Shown: positions 36,754-45,083, numbered from the stretch's first letter. The stretch: 64,000 bases of DNA from Pseudomonas sp. JUb42 (GCF_024807945.1 NZ_JANUFD010000007.1:62001-126000); one strand, 5' to 3'. Notes: generated by a model from the letters alone, not told the origin. Numbers and translations are program-made.

Positions 36754-37656
36754 TTAATTACTGGAGAGCTTGTCGCCTTTGGAGAATTTCCAGGTGCGGA
36801 TGATTTCCAGCCGGTCGATATCCGCCAGATCGCCGGTAAACGGCGCAAACGGCGCGGCCAGGCGCACGATGCGTTGCGCGGCCTGATCCAGCAGCGGTTG
36901 CCCGGAAGATTGCAGGACCAGCACCTCATACAGCGAGCCGTCGTGATTGATCGACACCAGCAGGCGCAGGTTGCCGTAGATCTGCTTGCGGCGGGCTTCG
37001 TCCGGGTAATTCAGGTTGCCGACCCGCTCGACTTTCTTGCGCCAGTCGTCCTTGTACCAGGCGCCCTTGTCGCGCATGGTCGAGGCGGCGTTGAGGCGGT
37101 GGATCTTCGGGCGTTTGGCGTAGAGCTGCTGCTCGGCGGACAGTTCGGCCTCGAGGCTGGCGATTTCCGCGCTCATCTGCGTGTTGTCGCTGGCCGGGGC
37201 TTCCTTGGCGCTGGGCTCGGGCTTGACCTCGTCACGCTTGGCCACGGCTTTCTGCGGCGAGCGGGCGCTGGTGGTGACGGCGGTCTTGGAGGCTTCCTGC
37301 TTTTCCACGGCCTTGGAAGTGGGCGGTGGCGTCACTTTATTGATCTGGGTGTCCTGGTAGGGCGCGACTTCCGTGGTCTTGAGGATTTCGGCCTTGTCCA
37401 GGGTGCCGCTGCCTTCCTGATTGTCCTGGGCGAGAAAATCCGCAGCGGCGGGCTTGTTCTCGCTTTTGAAGGTGGCGAGGGTGATTTCCAGGGTCTGGGT
37501 GATCTGCTCCGGTTTGACGTAGGTGAAACCCACGCCAAGGATGATGACCAAATGAATCATTGCCGCGATCAGCAGGGTATAGCCCAGCCGGTCAGGCGTG
37601 CGCCTGCGCGCATCAGCGAGTTCGGGGGGCAGATCGTTGGCGGCCAGGGAAGTCAT
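36754..37656 (-). CDS. TonB-family energy transducer
   Basis: This 300-aa protein has a cytoplasmic start, one membrane segment (residues about 25-45, LGYTLLIAAMIHLVIILGVG), a Pro/Lys/Glu-rich periplasmic span (about 60-215), and a TonB C-terminal domain (about 220-300; LNYPDEARRKQIYGNLRLLV and VLVLQSSGQPLLDQAAQRIV). It links ExbBD energy to outer membrane receptors; no exbBD are adjacent. In related genomes it lies next to gshB; here about 5.6 kb of foreign DNA separates them, starting just upstream of its ATG. Confidence 0.9.
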   Translation of the reverse strand: MTSLAANDLPPELADARRRTPDRLGYTLLIAAMIHLVIILGVGFTYVKPEQITQTLEITLATFKSENKPAAADFLAQDNQEGSGTLDKAEILKTTEVAPYQDTQINKVTPPPTSKAVEKQEASKTAVTTSARSPQKAVAKRDEVKPEPSAKEAPASDNTQMSAEIASLEAELSAEQQLYAKRPKIHRLNAASTMRDKGAWYKDDWRKKVERVGNLNYPDEARRKQIYGNLRLLVSINHDGSLYEVLVLQSSGQPLLDQAAQRIVRLAAPFAPFTGDLADIDRLEIIRTWKFSKGDKLSSN

Positions 37657-37665
37657 GTGGCGGTT

Positions 37666-37720
37666 CAGCGTCTCGTCAGCCAGTCAGTGTGATGCGGCGG
37701 TGTTACAGGCTGCGCATGAT
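37666..37720. repeat. Left direct repeat of the effector insertion
   Basis: From CAGCGTCTCGTCAGCCAGTC to the end GCGCATGAT, this 55-nt stretch recurs at 43250-43312, where it has 8 extra nt of a GTCA repeat and one C/T plus G/T differences. The pair brackets the effector-immunity locus. Confidence 0.85.
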
Positions 37721-38155
37721 AACGCAATGTGCGGTGAAGCTTTGTCATGGATCAGATGAAGCAGAGTGATGTGACTCAACTCGACGACGAATGAGGTGCC
37801 GTGGTGGTGTGTTGGGGAGTCAGTCTGACGTTCAAATATGGGCTGTAGGCCTGATACCGTACCAAAAAACCACCCTCATGGCGCCTACGAGATCTCATTC
37901 CCTTTCAGATAACAACAGTCAGTCAAGCGGGTGAGCGCTGGTGGTAGGAGCCAACTTGATGGCGAGAGGCTTAACGCGGTGGGCCAGATCTACGTAGCGC
38001 AACAGCTCCTCATTTTCGAGACACTTCCCTAGGCCTTTTGAGAATCCCCCTACAGAGCCATCCGTTGCTTTCGTTTAGCGTCCTTCACCTTGCCGTGACG
38101 GATACCGGTTTTCGGTTCCTGCATCACGAAGACCGCGCTCAACCAAAGAATCAGG
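37721..38155. other. Intergenic region before the effector operon
   Basis: 435 nt without a convincing gene. It contains a decayed REP-like half (TAGGAGCCAACTTGATGGCG near 37945) and must hold the promoter for the PAAR operon, which could not be assigned with confidence. Confidence 0.5.
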
Positions 38156-38650
38156 ATGATGGAAATGACAGCACCCTTGCACCCCGTTTACACCAACGAA
38201 GTCACCCCAGAGTATCTTCGCACGCTGGGCCGCTCGCCTTTTACAGAGCAGCAATTGGCTGGGTTCAGTGAAGAGTCCATGGAGCTTGTTCGTCAGCGAC
38301 AGGCTTACTACGAGGCTCATCCGGCAATTGCTGTCTACCGAATGGCGACTGAGGGAAGTCAGACTCGTAATGGCGGGGTGATCCAGCAGGCGACATCAGC
38401 AATGGAAGCCATTTTGGATAATGGTCAGCGGGTGCGTGCCGCGCAGGTCGGCGATTACGTTATCTATGGTGATGGATTGGCGGCGCAAATCGTGACCGGT
38501 GCGGGCCGAGGCAATCGCAATATCGCCGTGGTCGGCAGCCGCCTCAGCAATGGCGACGAAATCATCAACACACCCTATGGCGGGGCTCTGCTGGTGGTAC
38601 GCGAAGGCGTCCCGATGGCGGAAGATTTTCTGCCTGATGTCGAGGGCTGA
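38156..38650 (+). CDS. PAAR-like / effector-associated protein
   Basis: This is a 164-aa protein (ATGs at 38156, 38159 and 38165 are all possible). The N-terminal half is helical and charged. The C-terminal half has RAAQVGDYVIYGDGLAAQIV and VGSRLSNGDEIINTPYG, a Gly-rich beta pattern that recalls PAAR-type tips but is not a standard PAAR motif. It sits 4 nt before the PAAR effector gene and is probably co-transcribed with it, so it may be an adaptor or chaperone for loading. There is no signal peptide. Confidence 0.55.
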   Translation: MMEMTAPLHPVYTNEVTPEYLRTLGRSPFTEQQLAGFSEESMELVRQRQAYYEAHPAIAVYRMATEGSQTRNGGVIQQATSAMEAILDNGQRVRAAQVGDYVIYGDGLAAQIVTGAGRGNRNIAVVGSRLSNGDEIINTPYGGALLVVREGVPMAEDFLPDVEG

Positions 38651-38654
38651 GTCG

Positions 38655-39917
38655 ATGATGCTCATGGGGTATTACATCAATCAAGGCGACAAAACCACGT
38701 GCGGTGGCCAGGTTCTGGACGGCGACCCGACCATCTCCTGGGATGGGCTGAGTCATGCACTTGAAGGTCACAGGGTCAGCTGCGGCAAGGACGGCAAGGT
38801 CTATAAGATCTGTGGTGGCGATCCGACCTTTACCAATATGGGCATAAAAGTGGCGGGTACGTTGGACAGCTTTAGCGGCTGCCCCTGCCGGGCGCAAATA
38901 ATCCCCACAATACTGACCGCCACCTACAGCAGGGAAGTCAGCGCGCCGCTGCAAGCTAGTCGAGCCGCTGCTCAACCGGTGAGTCAGCCGGATACCCGGG
39001 CTGAATCAAATCCGCAGGTCGCTGGCCTGTCGCCTGAGTCGAAAAGCGCTACTTCTGCCACTTCCTCGGGCAGCTCATCCATCCCGACAAGGGCTTCGCT
39101 GACCCCCGAGCTGATCGCGGTCGCCGGCAGCCAGCATGACAGCGGTTCGGGCAATAAGATGATGTTCATCGCCCAGGCCGTGCGCGAACTGGCTGAATTC
39201 AAGCGCAGCAAACCCGACCTCAGCCGCACGTTGGTAGTGTTCACCCCGGCCTACAATGACGCCATGCTCAGCGCAGCACGCGCCTCTGCCGAAAACTACG
39301 GCGCCGGGTTTGTCGAGGTCACCACCGCAGAGGAGTTGATCGACTACCTGAACCAGGGCAAAAACCGCGAACGATCGCCCATCGAGCACCTGTGCTTGTT
39401 CAGCCATGGCATACCGCATCAGATTGCCTTCGGTTATGAACTGGCCGGGGGCTACCGGCTGGCCCTTAATGTACTGAATTACAGAGAAATCTCGCCCTCG
39501 GCTTTCTCCGGTGCGGCACGGCTGGACAGCTATGCCTGTCGCACCGGCATGGGCAACCGCTCCGAATATCCTGTCGAAGATGGCATTCAGTTTTTCCCGC
39601 AGACCAATGAAAGCCTGGCGCAGTTGCTGGCTGATCATTTGCGGATCAAGGTGCGGGCGTTTGTTCGGCGCTCGGATTACAAAAATACCTGGGGGTCGTT
39701 TAGAGATCGGCAGCGGAGTAAGTCGTGTCAGGCTAATGGTAGTGCGGTGCCACACGAGGCGTGGTGTAAGCAGTGGAAGGAGTTGGAAATCGAGCGTGAG
39801 AAGTACGATGAAAGCAAAAAATTCACCTATCAGTCAGCAGGTGCGATCAAGCCTGTGATTTCAGGCGATACACCCGTCGGTGCGCCGGGAGGTCACCTTG
39901 AGTTTCTACCGAAGTAA
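38655..39917 (+). CDS. PAAR-domain effector with caspase/CHAT-like C-terminal domain
   Basis: This is a 420-aa protein. Residues about 1-85 are a PAAR domain (YYINQGDKTTCGGQVLDGDP with repeated Gly and Cys-Gly-Gly turns), the spike tip of type VI secretion. A Ser/Ala/Pro linker (about 95-150) leads to a C-terminal domain starting near 155. There, CLFSHGIPHQIAFGY (His251) and ARLDSYACRTG (Cys295) lie 44 residues apart, matching the His-Gly then Ala-Cys-x-(T/S)-G pattern of caspase/CHAT cysteine proteases. It is therefore a candidate protease toxin. Its last codons (GDTPVGAPGGHLEFLPK) contain the ribosome site of the overlapping immunity gene. No T6SS structural genes are nearby. Confidence 0.75.
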   Translation: MMLMGYYINQGDKTTCGGQVLDGDPTISWDGLSHALEGHRVSCGKDGKVYKICGGDPTFTNMGIKVAGTLDSFSGCPCRAQIIPTILTATYSREVSAPLQASRAAAQPVSQPDTRAESNPQVAGLSPESKSATSATSSGSSSIPTRASLTPELIAVAGSQHDSGSGNKMMFIAQAVRELAEFKRSKPDLSRTLVVFTPAYNDAMLSAARASAENYGAGFVEVTTAEELIDYLNQGKNRERSPIEHLCLFSHGIPHQIAFGYELAGGYRLALNVLNYREISPSAFSGAARLDSYACRTGMGNRSEYPVEDGIQFFPQTNESLAQLLADHLRIKVRAFVRRSDYKNTWGSFRDRQRSKSCQANGSAVPHEAWCKQWKELEIEREKYDESKKFTYQSAGAIKPVISGDTPVGAPGGHLEFLPK

Positions 39918-40476
39918 GAGTTTATGGGTTGCAATAATCATGTTCTCGCCGTTACTGCTGGTCGCGGCTCACTACGGATTAAAGATGATGACAAGTGTAT
40001 ATAAGCGGGGTCTTGGCAATGGTGTAGTCGTTTACGCCGACGATTTTGTGAGGTCGGGTAAGTGGGTGTTCGACTGCAGCAACTCTCGCCTGATCAGCCG
40101 TCAGCCACTGGCAGCTCCTATAGCGGAGCTTCAAGAGTACGGCAGACTATTTATTGATGATATGTACTATCTTGGCGATGTCGATAGAAAACAGGCCAAG
40201 GAAGCGATCAGATCAATAACAGGAATTGAGGGGTGGTACAAAAAGCTACATTATCGCTACTCCCGCCTGAGTGAGAATAGCAATCTAAATTTACATATAT
40301 TTGATTTGTTCGCCAGGCATGATGGTCGGCCATGGGCATTGAAAGTTTGGTATTGGCTTGATAGTGGAAACGGACCGAGATTCGATATAAGCGCCGAGCC
40401 CTACGACCCCGAAACCTATATGGATCATGCAAGATCACTGCAGGCTGCCGCCAAGAGTTGTCCTGTTCCGCAGTGA
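39898..40476 (+). CDS. Immunity-like membrane-anchored protein, copy 1
   Basis: This is a 192-aa protein. The likely start is TTG at 39898, 5 nt after GGGAGG and identical in all four copies (an upstream in-frame GTG is not conserved in spacing). One N-terminal membrane segment (residues about 7-28, VAIIMFSPLLLVAAHYGL) precedes a domain with VVVYADDFVRSGKWVFDCSN, SRLISRQPL, and a conserved end EPYDPETYMDHARSLQAAAK. It overlaps the toxin 3' end by 20 nt, so production is coupled. The anchor and outward domain suggest protection in the periplasm. No named immunity family is recognised. Confidence 0.7.
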   Translation: MSFYRSKSLWVAIIMFSPLLLVAAHYGLKMMTSVYKRGLGNGVVVYADDFVRSGKWVFDCSNSRLISRQPLAAPIAELQEYGRLFIDDMYYLGDVDRKQAKEAIRSITGIEGWYKKLHYRYSRLSENSNLNLHIFDLFARHDGRPWALKVWYWLDSGNGPRFDISAEPYDPETYMDHARSLQAAAKSCPVPQ

Positions 40477-40623
40477 GTCGTCGGACTCAGCGCCATACAG
40501 CCGGATGGCTCGGTAGACGAGCCGTTCATGGCCCAACTGCTGACGGCGCTCATCAGCTCATTCTCAGGGGCTATCTGCTTGTGATTTCAGGCGATACGTC
40601 CGTTGGTGTGCGGGGAGGTCATC
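40477..40623 (+). other. Spacer with toxin 3'-end remnant
   Basis: The spacer contains a short frame reading IQPDGSVDEPFMAQLLTALI and then, just before the next immunity gene, a copy of the toxin tail (VISGDTSVGVRGGHLEFLPK frame) that still supplies the ribosome site. The same spacer recurs at 42445-42591. Confidence 0.7.
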
Positions 40624-41202
40624 TTGAGTTTCTACCAAAATAAGAATTTTTGGGCTGCAATAATTATTTTTTTGCCGTTACTGATGGTTGCGGTTTACTA
40701 CGGTTTAGGAATAATAACGAGTATATACAAGACAGACTTTGGTAACGGCGTGGTGATCTATGCCGACGATTATGTTAAGACCGGGAATTGGGTGTTCTAC
40801 TGCAATAAATCGCGCCTTATAAGCCGTCAGCCGCTGCCTGCACCAATAGCGCAGCTTGAGGCGTCGGACACGCTAAATATTGGAGGTATGTACCTTTCGA
40901 AAGATACAGAAAAAAATCAGGCAGTCGAGGCCATCAGAGCATTAGTGGAAGTAGCCGGCTGGTACAATAAGCTAAATTATCGTTACTCTATATTGGGTGA
41001 GTACAGCTATATTGAGGTCCATGTCTTTGGTTTTCTTGGCCGCCACAACGGTCGGTCTTGGGCATTGAAAGTCTCGCAGTTACTTAATGATAGAAGTAAA
41101 TCCAGCTTCAAAATAATCGCCGAACCTTACGACCCTGAAACGTATATGGATCACTCCAAGATGCTTCAAGTCGCCGCCAAGAGCTGCACTGTTCCTCAAT
41201 GA
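40624..41202 (+). CDS. Immunity-like membrane-anchored protein, copy 2
   Basis: This is a 192-aa paralogue of copy 1 with the same TTG start after GGGGAGG and the same layout. The first membrane segment is AAIIIFLPLLMVAVYYGL. It is the most diverged member in the middle (residues about 80-150: GGMYLSKDTEKNQAVEAIRA), but the C-terminus EPYDPETYMDHSKMLQ is conserved. This pattern fits immunity genes that match different toxin variants. Its stop overlaps the ATG of the orphan toxin (ATGA). Confidence 0.7.
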   Translation: MSFYQNKNFWAAIIIFLPLLMVAVYYGLGIITSIYKTDFGNGVVIYADDYVKTGNWVFYCNKSRLISRQPLPAPIAQLEASDTLNIGGMYLSKDTEKNQAVEAIRALVEVAGWYNKLNYRYSILGEYSYIEVHVFGFLGRHNGRSWALKVSQLLNDRSKSSFKIIAEPYDPETYMDHSKMLQVAAKSCTVPQ

Positions 41203-41885
41203 AGGCGTCCATTCTCGCCTACACCGACGCCATGCTCAGCGCAGCACGCGCCTCTGCCGAAAACTACGGCGCCGGGTTTGTCGAGGTCACCACCGCAGAT
41301 GAGTTGATCGACTACCTGAACCAGGGCAAAAACCGCGAACGATCGCCCATCGAGCACCTGTCCCTGTTCAGCCATGGCATACCGCATCAGATTGCCTTCG
41401 GTTATGAGCTGGCCGGGGGCTATCGGCTGGCCCTTAATGTACTGAATTACAGAGAAATCTCGCCCTCGGCTTTCTCCAGTACGGCACGGCTGGACAGCTA
41501 TGCCTGTCGCACCGGCATGGGCAACCGCTCCGAATATCCTGTCGAAGATGGCATTCAGTTTTTCCCGCAGACCAATGAAAGTCTGGCGCAGTTGCTGGCT
41601 GATCATTTGCGGATCAAGGTGAGGGCGTTTGTTCGGCGTTCGGATTACAAGAATACCTGGGGGTCGTTTAGAGATCGGCAGCGGAGTAAGTCATGTAAGG
41701 TTAATGGTAGTGCGGTGCCACACGAGGCGTGGTGTAAGAGATGGAAAGAGTTGGAAAGCGAGCGTGAGAAGTACAATGCCAGCTTAAAATTCACCTACCA
41801 GTCTGCAGGAGCGACCAAGCCTGTGATTTCAGGCGATACACCCGTCGGTGCGCCGGGAGGTCAACTTGAGTTTCTACCGAAGTAA
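41199..41885 (+). CDS. Orphan toxin C-terminal domain (lacks PAAR)
   Basis: This 228-aa frame repeats the C-terminal part of the PAAR effector (from TDAMLSAARASAENYGAGFV onward) without the PAAR or linker. The candidate catalytic pair is kept (His59 in SLFSHG, Cys103 in YACRTG). Only scattered substitutions separate it from the full gene. It begins with ATG overlapping the previous stop, so it may be translated, but with no PAAR it cannot be delivered alone; it resembles orphan CT modules used for recombination with the main toxin gene. Confidence 0.65.
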   Translation: MKASILAYTDAMLSAARASAENYGAGFVEVTTADELIDYLNQGKNRERSPIEHLSLFSHGIPHQIAFGYELAGGYRLALNVLNYREISPSAFSSTARLDSYACRTGMGNRSEYPVEDGIQFFPQTNESLAQLLADHLRIKVRAFVRRSDYKNTWGSFRDRQRSKSCKVNGSAVPHEAWCKRWKELESEREKYNASLKFTYQSAGATKPVISGDTPVGAPGGQLEFLPK

Positions 41886-42444
41886 AATTTTATGGGCCGC
41901 AATAATCATGTTCTCGCCGCTACTGCTGGTCACGGTTCAGTATGGATTAAAGATAATGACAAGTGTCTACAAGCAAGACTACGGAAACGGTGTAGTCGTT
42001 TACGCCGACGATTTTGTAAAATCAGGTAAGTGGGTGTTCGACTGCAGTAACTCTCGTCTGATCAGCCGTCAGCCGCTACCAATTCCTCTAGCCGAACTTG
42101 AGGAGTCAGGCAGGCTGGATATCGATGACATGTACTACCTTAATGCGACCGATAGAAAGCAAGCAAAGGTGGCGATCAGGGCGATAACGGGGATCGAAGA
42201 CTGGTACAAAAAACTACGTTACCGTTACTCCCATCTGAGTGAAAACAGCGATCTGAATTTACATATATTTGACTTGCTGGCCAGGCATGATGGTCGGCCA
42301 TGGGCCTTGAGTGTTTGGTATTGGCTTGATAGCGGAAGCGGACCGAGATTCGATATAAGCGCCGAGCCCTACGACCCCGAAACCTATATGGATTATGCCA
42401 GGTCATTGCAGGCTGCCGCCAAAAGCTGTCCCGTTCCGCAGTGA
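41866..42444 (+). CDS. Immunity-like membrane-anchored protein, copy 3
   Basis: This 192-aa protein is closest to copy 1 (its positional equivalent in unit 2). It has the same TTG start after GGGAGG and overlaps the orphan toxin by 20 nt. The membrane segment is AAIIMFSPLLLVTVQYGL; it keeps YADDFVKSGKWVFDCSNSRL and EPYDPETYMDYARSL. Variation is spread over residues about 75-115. Confidence 0.7.
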   Translation: MSFYRSKILWAAIIMFSPLLLVTVQYGLKIMTSVYKQDYGNGVVVYADDFVKSGKWVFDCSNSRLISRQPLPIPLAELEESGRLDIDDMYYLNATDRKQAKVAIRAITGIEDWYKKLRYRYSHLSENSDLNLHIFDLLARHDGRPWALSVWYWLDSGSGPRFDISAEPYDPETYMDYARSLQAAAKSCPVPQ

Positions 42445-42591
42445 ATCGTCGGACTCAGCGCCATACAGCCGGATGGCTCGGTAGACAAGCCGTTCATGGC
42501 CCAACTGCTGGCGGCGCTCATCAGCTCATTCTCAGGGGCTATCTGCTTGTGATTTCGGGCGATACACCCCTTGGTGTTTGGGGAGGTCACC
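42445..42591 (+). other. Second spacer with toxin-tail remnant
   Basis: It matches 40477-40623, including the frame IQPDGSVDKPFMAQLLAALI, and again provides the ribosome site for the following immunity gene. Confidence 0.65.
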
Positions 42592-43170
42592 TTGAGTTTC
42601 TACCGAAGTAAGAATTCATGGGCCGCAATAATCATGCTCTCGCCGTTACTGCTAGTCGCAGCTCATTACGGATTAAAGACAATGACAAGCATCTATAAGC
42701 AAGACTATGGCAATGGTGTAGTCGTTTACGCCGACGATTTTGTGAAAACGGGTAAATGGGTCTTCGACTGCAGCAACTCTCGCCTGGTCAGTCGTCAACC
42801 ACTGGTAGCACCCTTCGTCGAACTTGAGGAGTCTGGCGAACTGGCTATCGGTAGAATGTTCTATCTGAGCGATGCCGAAGAAGCGCAGGCAAGGTTAGCG
42901 ATCAAGGCGATAACAGGGATCGAAGGTTGGTACAAAAAACTTTATTATCGCTTCTCCTATATAGGTGAAGATAACAATCTGAGTTTACACGCCTTTGATT
43001 TGCTGACCTGGCATGAAGGTCGGCGATGGGCGTTAAATGTTGATCAGTGGCTTGATAGCGAAAACAGATCCAGCTTCAAGATAATTGCCGAGCCGTACGA
43101 TCCCGAAACCTATATGGATTACGCCAAGTCACTCCAGGCTGCCGCCAAGAGTTGCCCTGCTCCGCAATAA
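42592..43170 (+). CDS. Immunity-like membrane-anchored protein, copy 4
   Basis: This is the fourth 192-aa paralogue, at the position equivalent to copy 2. Its N-terminal half resembles copies 1 and 3 (AAIIMLSPLLLVAAHYGLK, VVVYADDFVKTGKWVFDCSN), while the stretch RSSFKIIAEPYDPETY agrees with copy 2. This mosaic suggests gene conversion between copies. The start is TTG after GGGGAGG. It is the last gene of the operon. Confidence 0.7.
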   Translation: MSFYRSKNSWAAIIMLSPLLLVAAHYGLKTMTSIYKQDYGNGVVVYADDFVKTGKWVFDCSNSRLVSRQPLVAPFVELEESGELAIGRMFYLSDAEEAQARLAIKAITGIEGWYKKLYYRFSYIGEDNNLSLHAFDLLTWHEGRRWALNVDQWLDSENRSSFKIIAEPYDPETYMDYAKSLQAAAKSCPAPQ

Positions 43171-43249
43171 TAATATTGACGCACTATGATCGATTGAAAA
43201 ATAGTAGAAAGTCGGCGTTACCATTCTTTGTTATGACATCGAAGCGCAC

Positions 43250-43312
43250 CAGCGTCTCGTCAGCCAGTCAGTCAGTCAGCGTGATGCGGCGGTGTTACAG
43301 GCGGCGCATGAT
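43250..43312. repeat. Right direct repeat of the effector insertion
   Basis: A 63-nt copy of 37666-37720 with an expanded GTCA run. It lies between the immunity genes and gshB, next to a REPIN. Confidence 0.85.
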
Positions 43313-43313
43313 T

Positions 43314-43401
43314 GTTGGAGCGAGGCTTGCCCGCGAATCGGGTGGCGCAGTGTTTCAGATACACCACGTCATCGCTCTTCGCGGGCAAGCCTCGCTCCAA
43401 C
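43314..43401. repeat. REPIN (TTGGAGCGAGGCTTGCCCGC type)
   Basis: Inverted copies of TTGGAGCGAGGCTTGCCCGC flank about 40 nt, just past the end of gshB. Confidence 0.88.
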
Positions 43402-43409
43402 GGCCCTGT

Positions 43410-44366
43410 TTAACCGCGGGCTGCCAGCTTCTTCTCGATCACATCCATCAACATGCCGCCGATATTGGTGCCAAAGGCATTATCGATTTCGCGGATACAG
43501 GTCGGGCTGGTGACGTTGATTTCGGTCAGGTGCTCGCCGATCACGTCGAGGCCGACGAACAGCAGGCCTTTTTCGCGCAGGGTCGGGCCGATTTCGGCGG
43601 CGATCCAGCGGTCGTGGGCGGTCAGCGGGCGGGCTTCGCCGCGGCCACCGGCGGCCAGGTTGCCACGGGTTTCACCGGCTGCCGGGATACGCGCCAGGCA
43701 ATACGGCACGGGTTCGCCATCGACCATCAGGATGCGTTTGTCGCCATCCTTGATCGCCGGCAGGTAACCCTGGGCCATGATTTGCTGGGTGCCGTGGGCA
43801 GTCAGGGTTTCCAGGATTACCGACAGGTTCGGATCGCCGACGCGATGACGGAAGATCGAGGCGCCGCCCATGCCGTCCAGCGGCTTGAGGATGACGTCAC
43901 CGTGCTGCTCGGCGAACTGGCGAATGATGTCCGCGCGGCGGCTGACCAGGGTCGGCGGCGTGCACTGCGGGAATAGCGTGGCGAACAGCTTTTCGTTGCA
44001 GTCGCGCAGGCTCTGGGGCCTGTTGACCACCAGTACGCCAGCGGTTTCGGCCTGTTCCAGCAGGTAGGTGGTGTAGACGAATTCCATGTCGAACGGCGGA
44101 TCCTTGCGCATCAGGATCACGTCCAGATCGGCGAGGTTGGCGTCGATTTCGTCTTCCAGTTCGAACCACTTGGCCGGATCGGCGAACACCTTGAGCGGCT
44201 GCATCCGCGCCCGGGCCTGGCCCTCAGCCTGATACAGATCGTGCTGTTCCATGTAGAACAACGACCAGCCGCGTTCCTGGGCGGCCAAGAGCATGGCCAG
44301 CGAGCTGTCCTTTTTATAGGAGATGCGCTCAATGGGGTCCATGACAATCCCTAAGCGAACGCTCAT
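43410..44366 (-). CDS. gshB: Glutathione synthetase GshB
   Basis: This 318-aa ATP-grasp enzyme starts at the ATG at 44366, preceded by AGAGGA. It has LGIVMDPIERISYKKDSS, LMRKDPPFDMEFVYTTYLLE, VILKPLDGMGGASIFR (ATP lid), and the C-terminal VGLDVIGEHLTEINVTSPTC (metal/ATP site). It joins gamma-glutamylcysteine and glycine. It diverges from pilG. Confidence 0.96.
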   Translation of the reverse strand: MSVRLGIVMDPIERISYKKDSSLAMLLAAQERGWSLFYMEQHDLYQAEGQARARMQPLKVFADPAKWFELEDEIDANLADLDVILMRKDPPFDMEFVYTTYLLEQAETAGVLVVNRPQSLRDCNEKLFATLFPQCTPPTLVSRRADIIRQFAEQHGDVILKPLDGMGGASIFRHRVGDPNLSVILETLTAHGTQQIMAQGYLPAIKDGDKRILMVDGEPVPYCLARIPAAGETRGNLAAGGRGEARPLTAHDRWIAAEIGPTLREKGLLFVGLDVIGEHLTEINVTSPTCIREIDNAFGTNIGGMLMDVIEKKLAARG

Positions 44367-44624
44367 GGGCAATATCCTCTGATCGGTAGGGGCCATTGGC
44401 GGCCCGAAAACAGGCGTCAGGGTGGCGCTCCGCTTGTCCGGGGTCAAGGGGCAGGCACACCTCTCAGGGCTTTATGGATTGAGTCTGGAGAGTGTGCTAA
44501 AAAGGCTCGGCGTCCGACCCGACCCCGGCCTTTGCCTTTATATGGGCAGGCAGGCGGCAGGCGACGGGCCTCCTGTGCCGCGCACGACGCGCCAGACAGT
44601 CGCTGCGGCGACGGAAGAGCAGAC

Positions 44625-45035
44625 ATGGAACAGCACGCCACAGCCTTGAAAGTCATGATCATCGATGACTCCCGGACCATTCGCCGTACGGCCGAGACGT
44701 TGCTCAAGAACGCCGGCTGCGAAGTCATCACTGCGGTGGATGGTTTCGATGCCCTGGCCAAGATTGCCGATAATCATCCGCGTATCATCTTCGTCGACAT
44801 CATGATGCCGCGCCTGGATGGCTATCAGACCTGCGCGCTGATCAAGAACAACCGGGCGTTCAAGTCCACGCCCGTGATCATGCTGTCGTCCAAGGACGGC
44901 CTGTTCGACAAGGCCAAGGGGCGGATCGTGGGCTCCGACCAGTTTTTGACCAAGCCTTTCAGCAAGGAAGAGCTGCTCAGCGCGATCAAGGCTCATGTGC
45001 CCGGATTCGTTGCAGTGGAACAACACATACCCTGA
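44625..45035 (+). CDS. pilG: Twitching motility response regulator PilG
   Basis: This is a 136-aa single REC domain: MIIDDSRTIRRTAE (acid pair), IIFVDIMMPRLDGYQ (phospho-Asp), VIMLSSKDGLFDKAKG and FLTKPFSKEEL (conserved Lys). It is the Pil-Chp output that promotes pilus extension and cAMP signalling. It is the first gene of pilG-H-I-J-chpA-chpC. Confidence 0.95.
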   Translation: MEQHATALKVMIIDDSRTIRRTAETLLKNAGCEVITAVDGFDALAKIADNHPRIIFVDIMMPRLDGYQTCALIKNNRAFKSTPVIMLSSKDGLFDKAKGRIVGSDQFLTKPFSKEELLSAIKAHVPGFVAVEQHIP

Positions 45036-45083
45036 TGCCTGCGATGTGATATCGCGGGCATTCACTCCGTTATGGGGAACAAC

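Larger units (their letters stand above)
39249..41216 (+). repeat. Tandem duplication unit 1 (1968 bp)
   Basis: This unit spans the toxin C-terminal segment, immunity gene 1, a 147-nt spacer and immunity gene 2. Start points of the toxin segment and both immunity genes recur exactly 1968 nt later. Confidence 0.85.
41217..43184 (+). repeat. Tandem duplication unit 2 (1968 bp)
   Basis: Unit 2 mirrors unit 1 at an exact 1968-nt offset: orphan toxin domain, immunity copy 3, spacer and immunity copy 4. Substitutions are scattered, so the duplication is not recent or has since diversified. Confidence 0.85.

Noticed and set aside
37666..43312. CRISPR array or transposon ends
   Set aside because: The repeats are a single direct pair with no regular spacers and no transposase; four-copy genes are paralogues, not CRISPR units.
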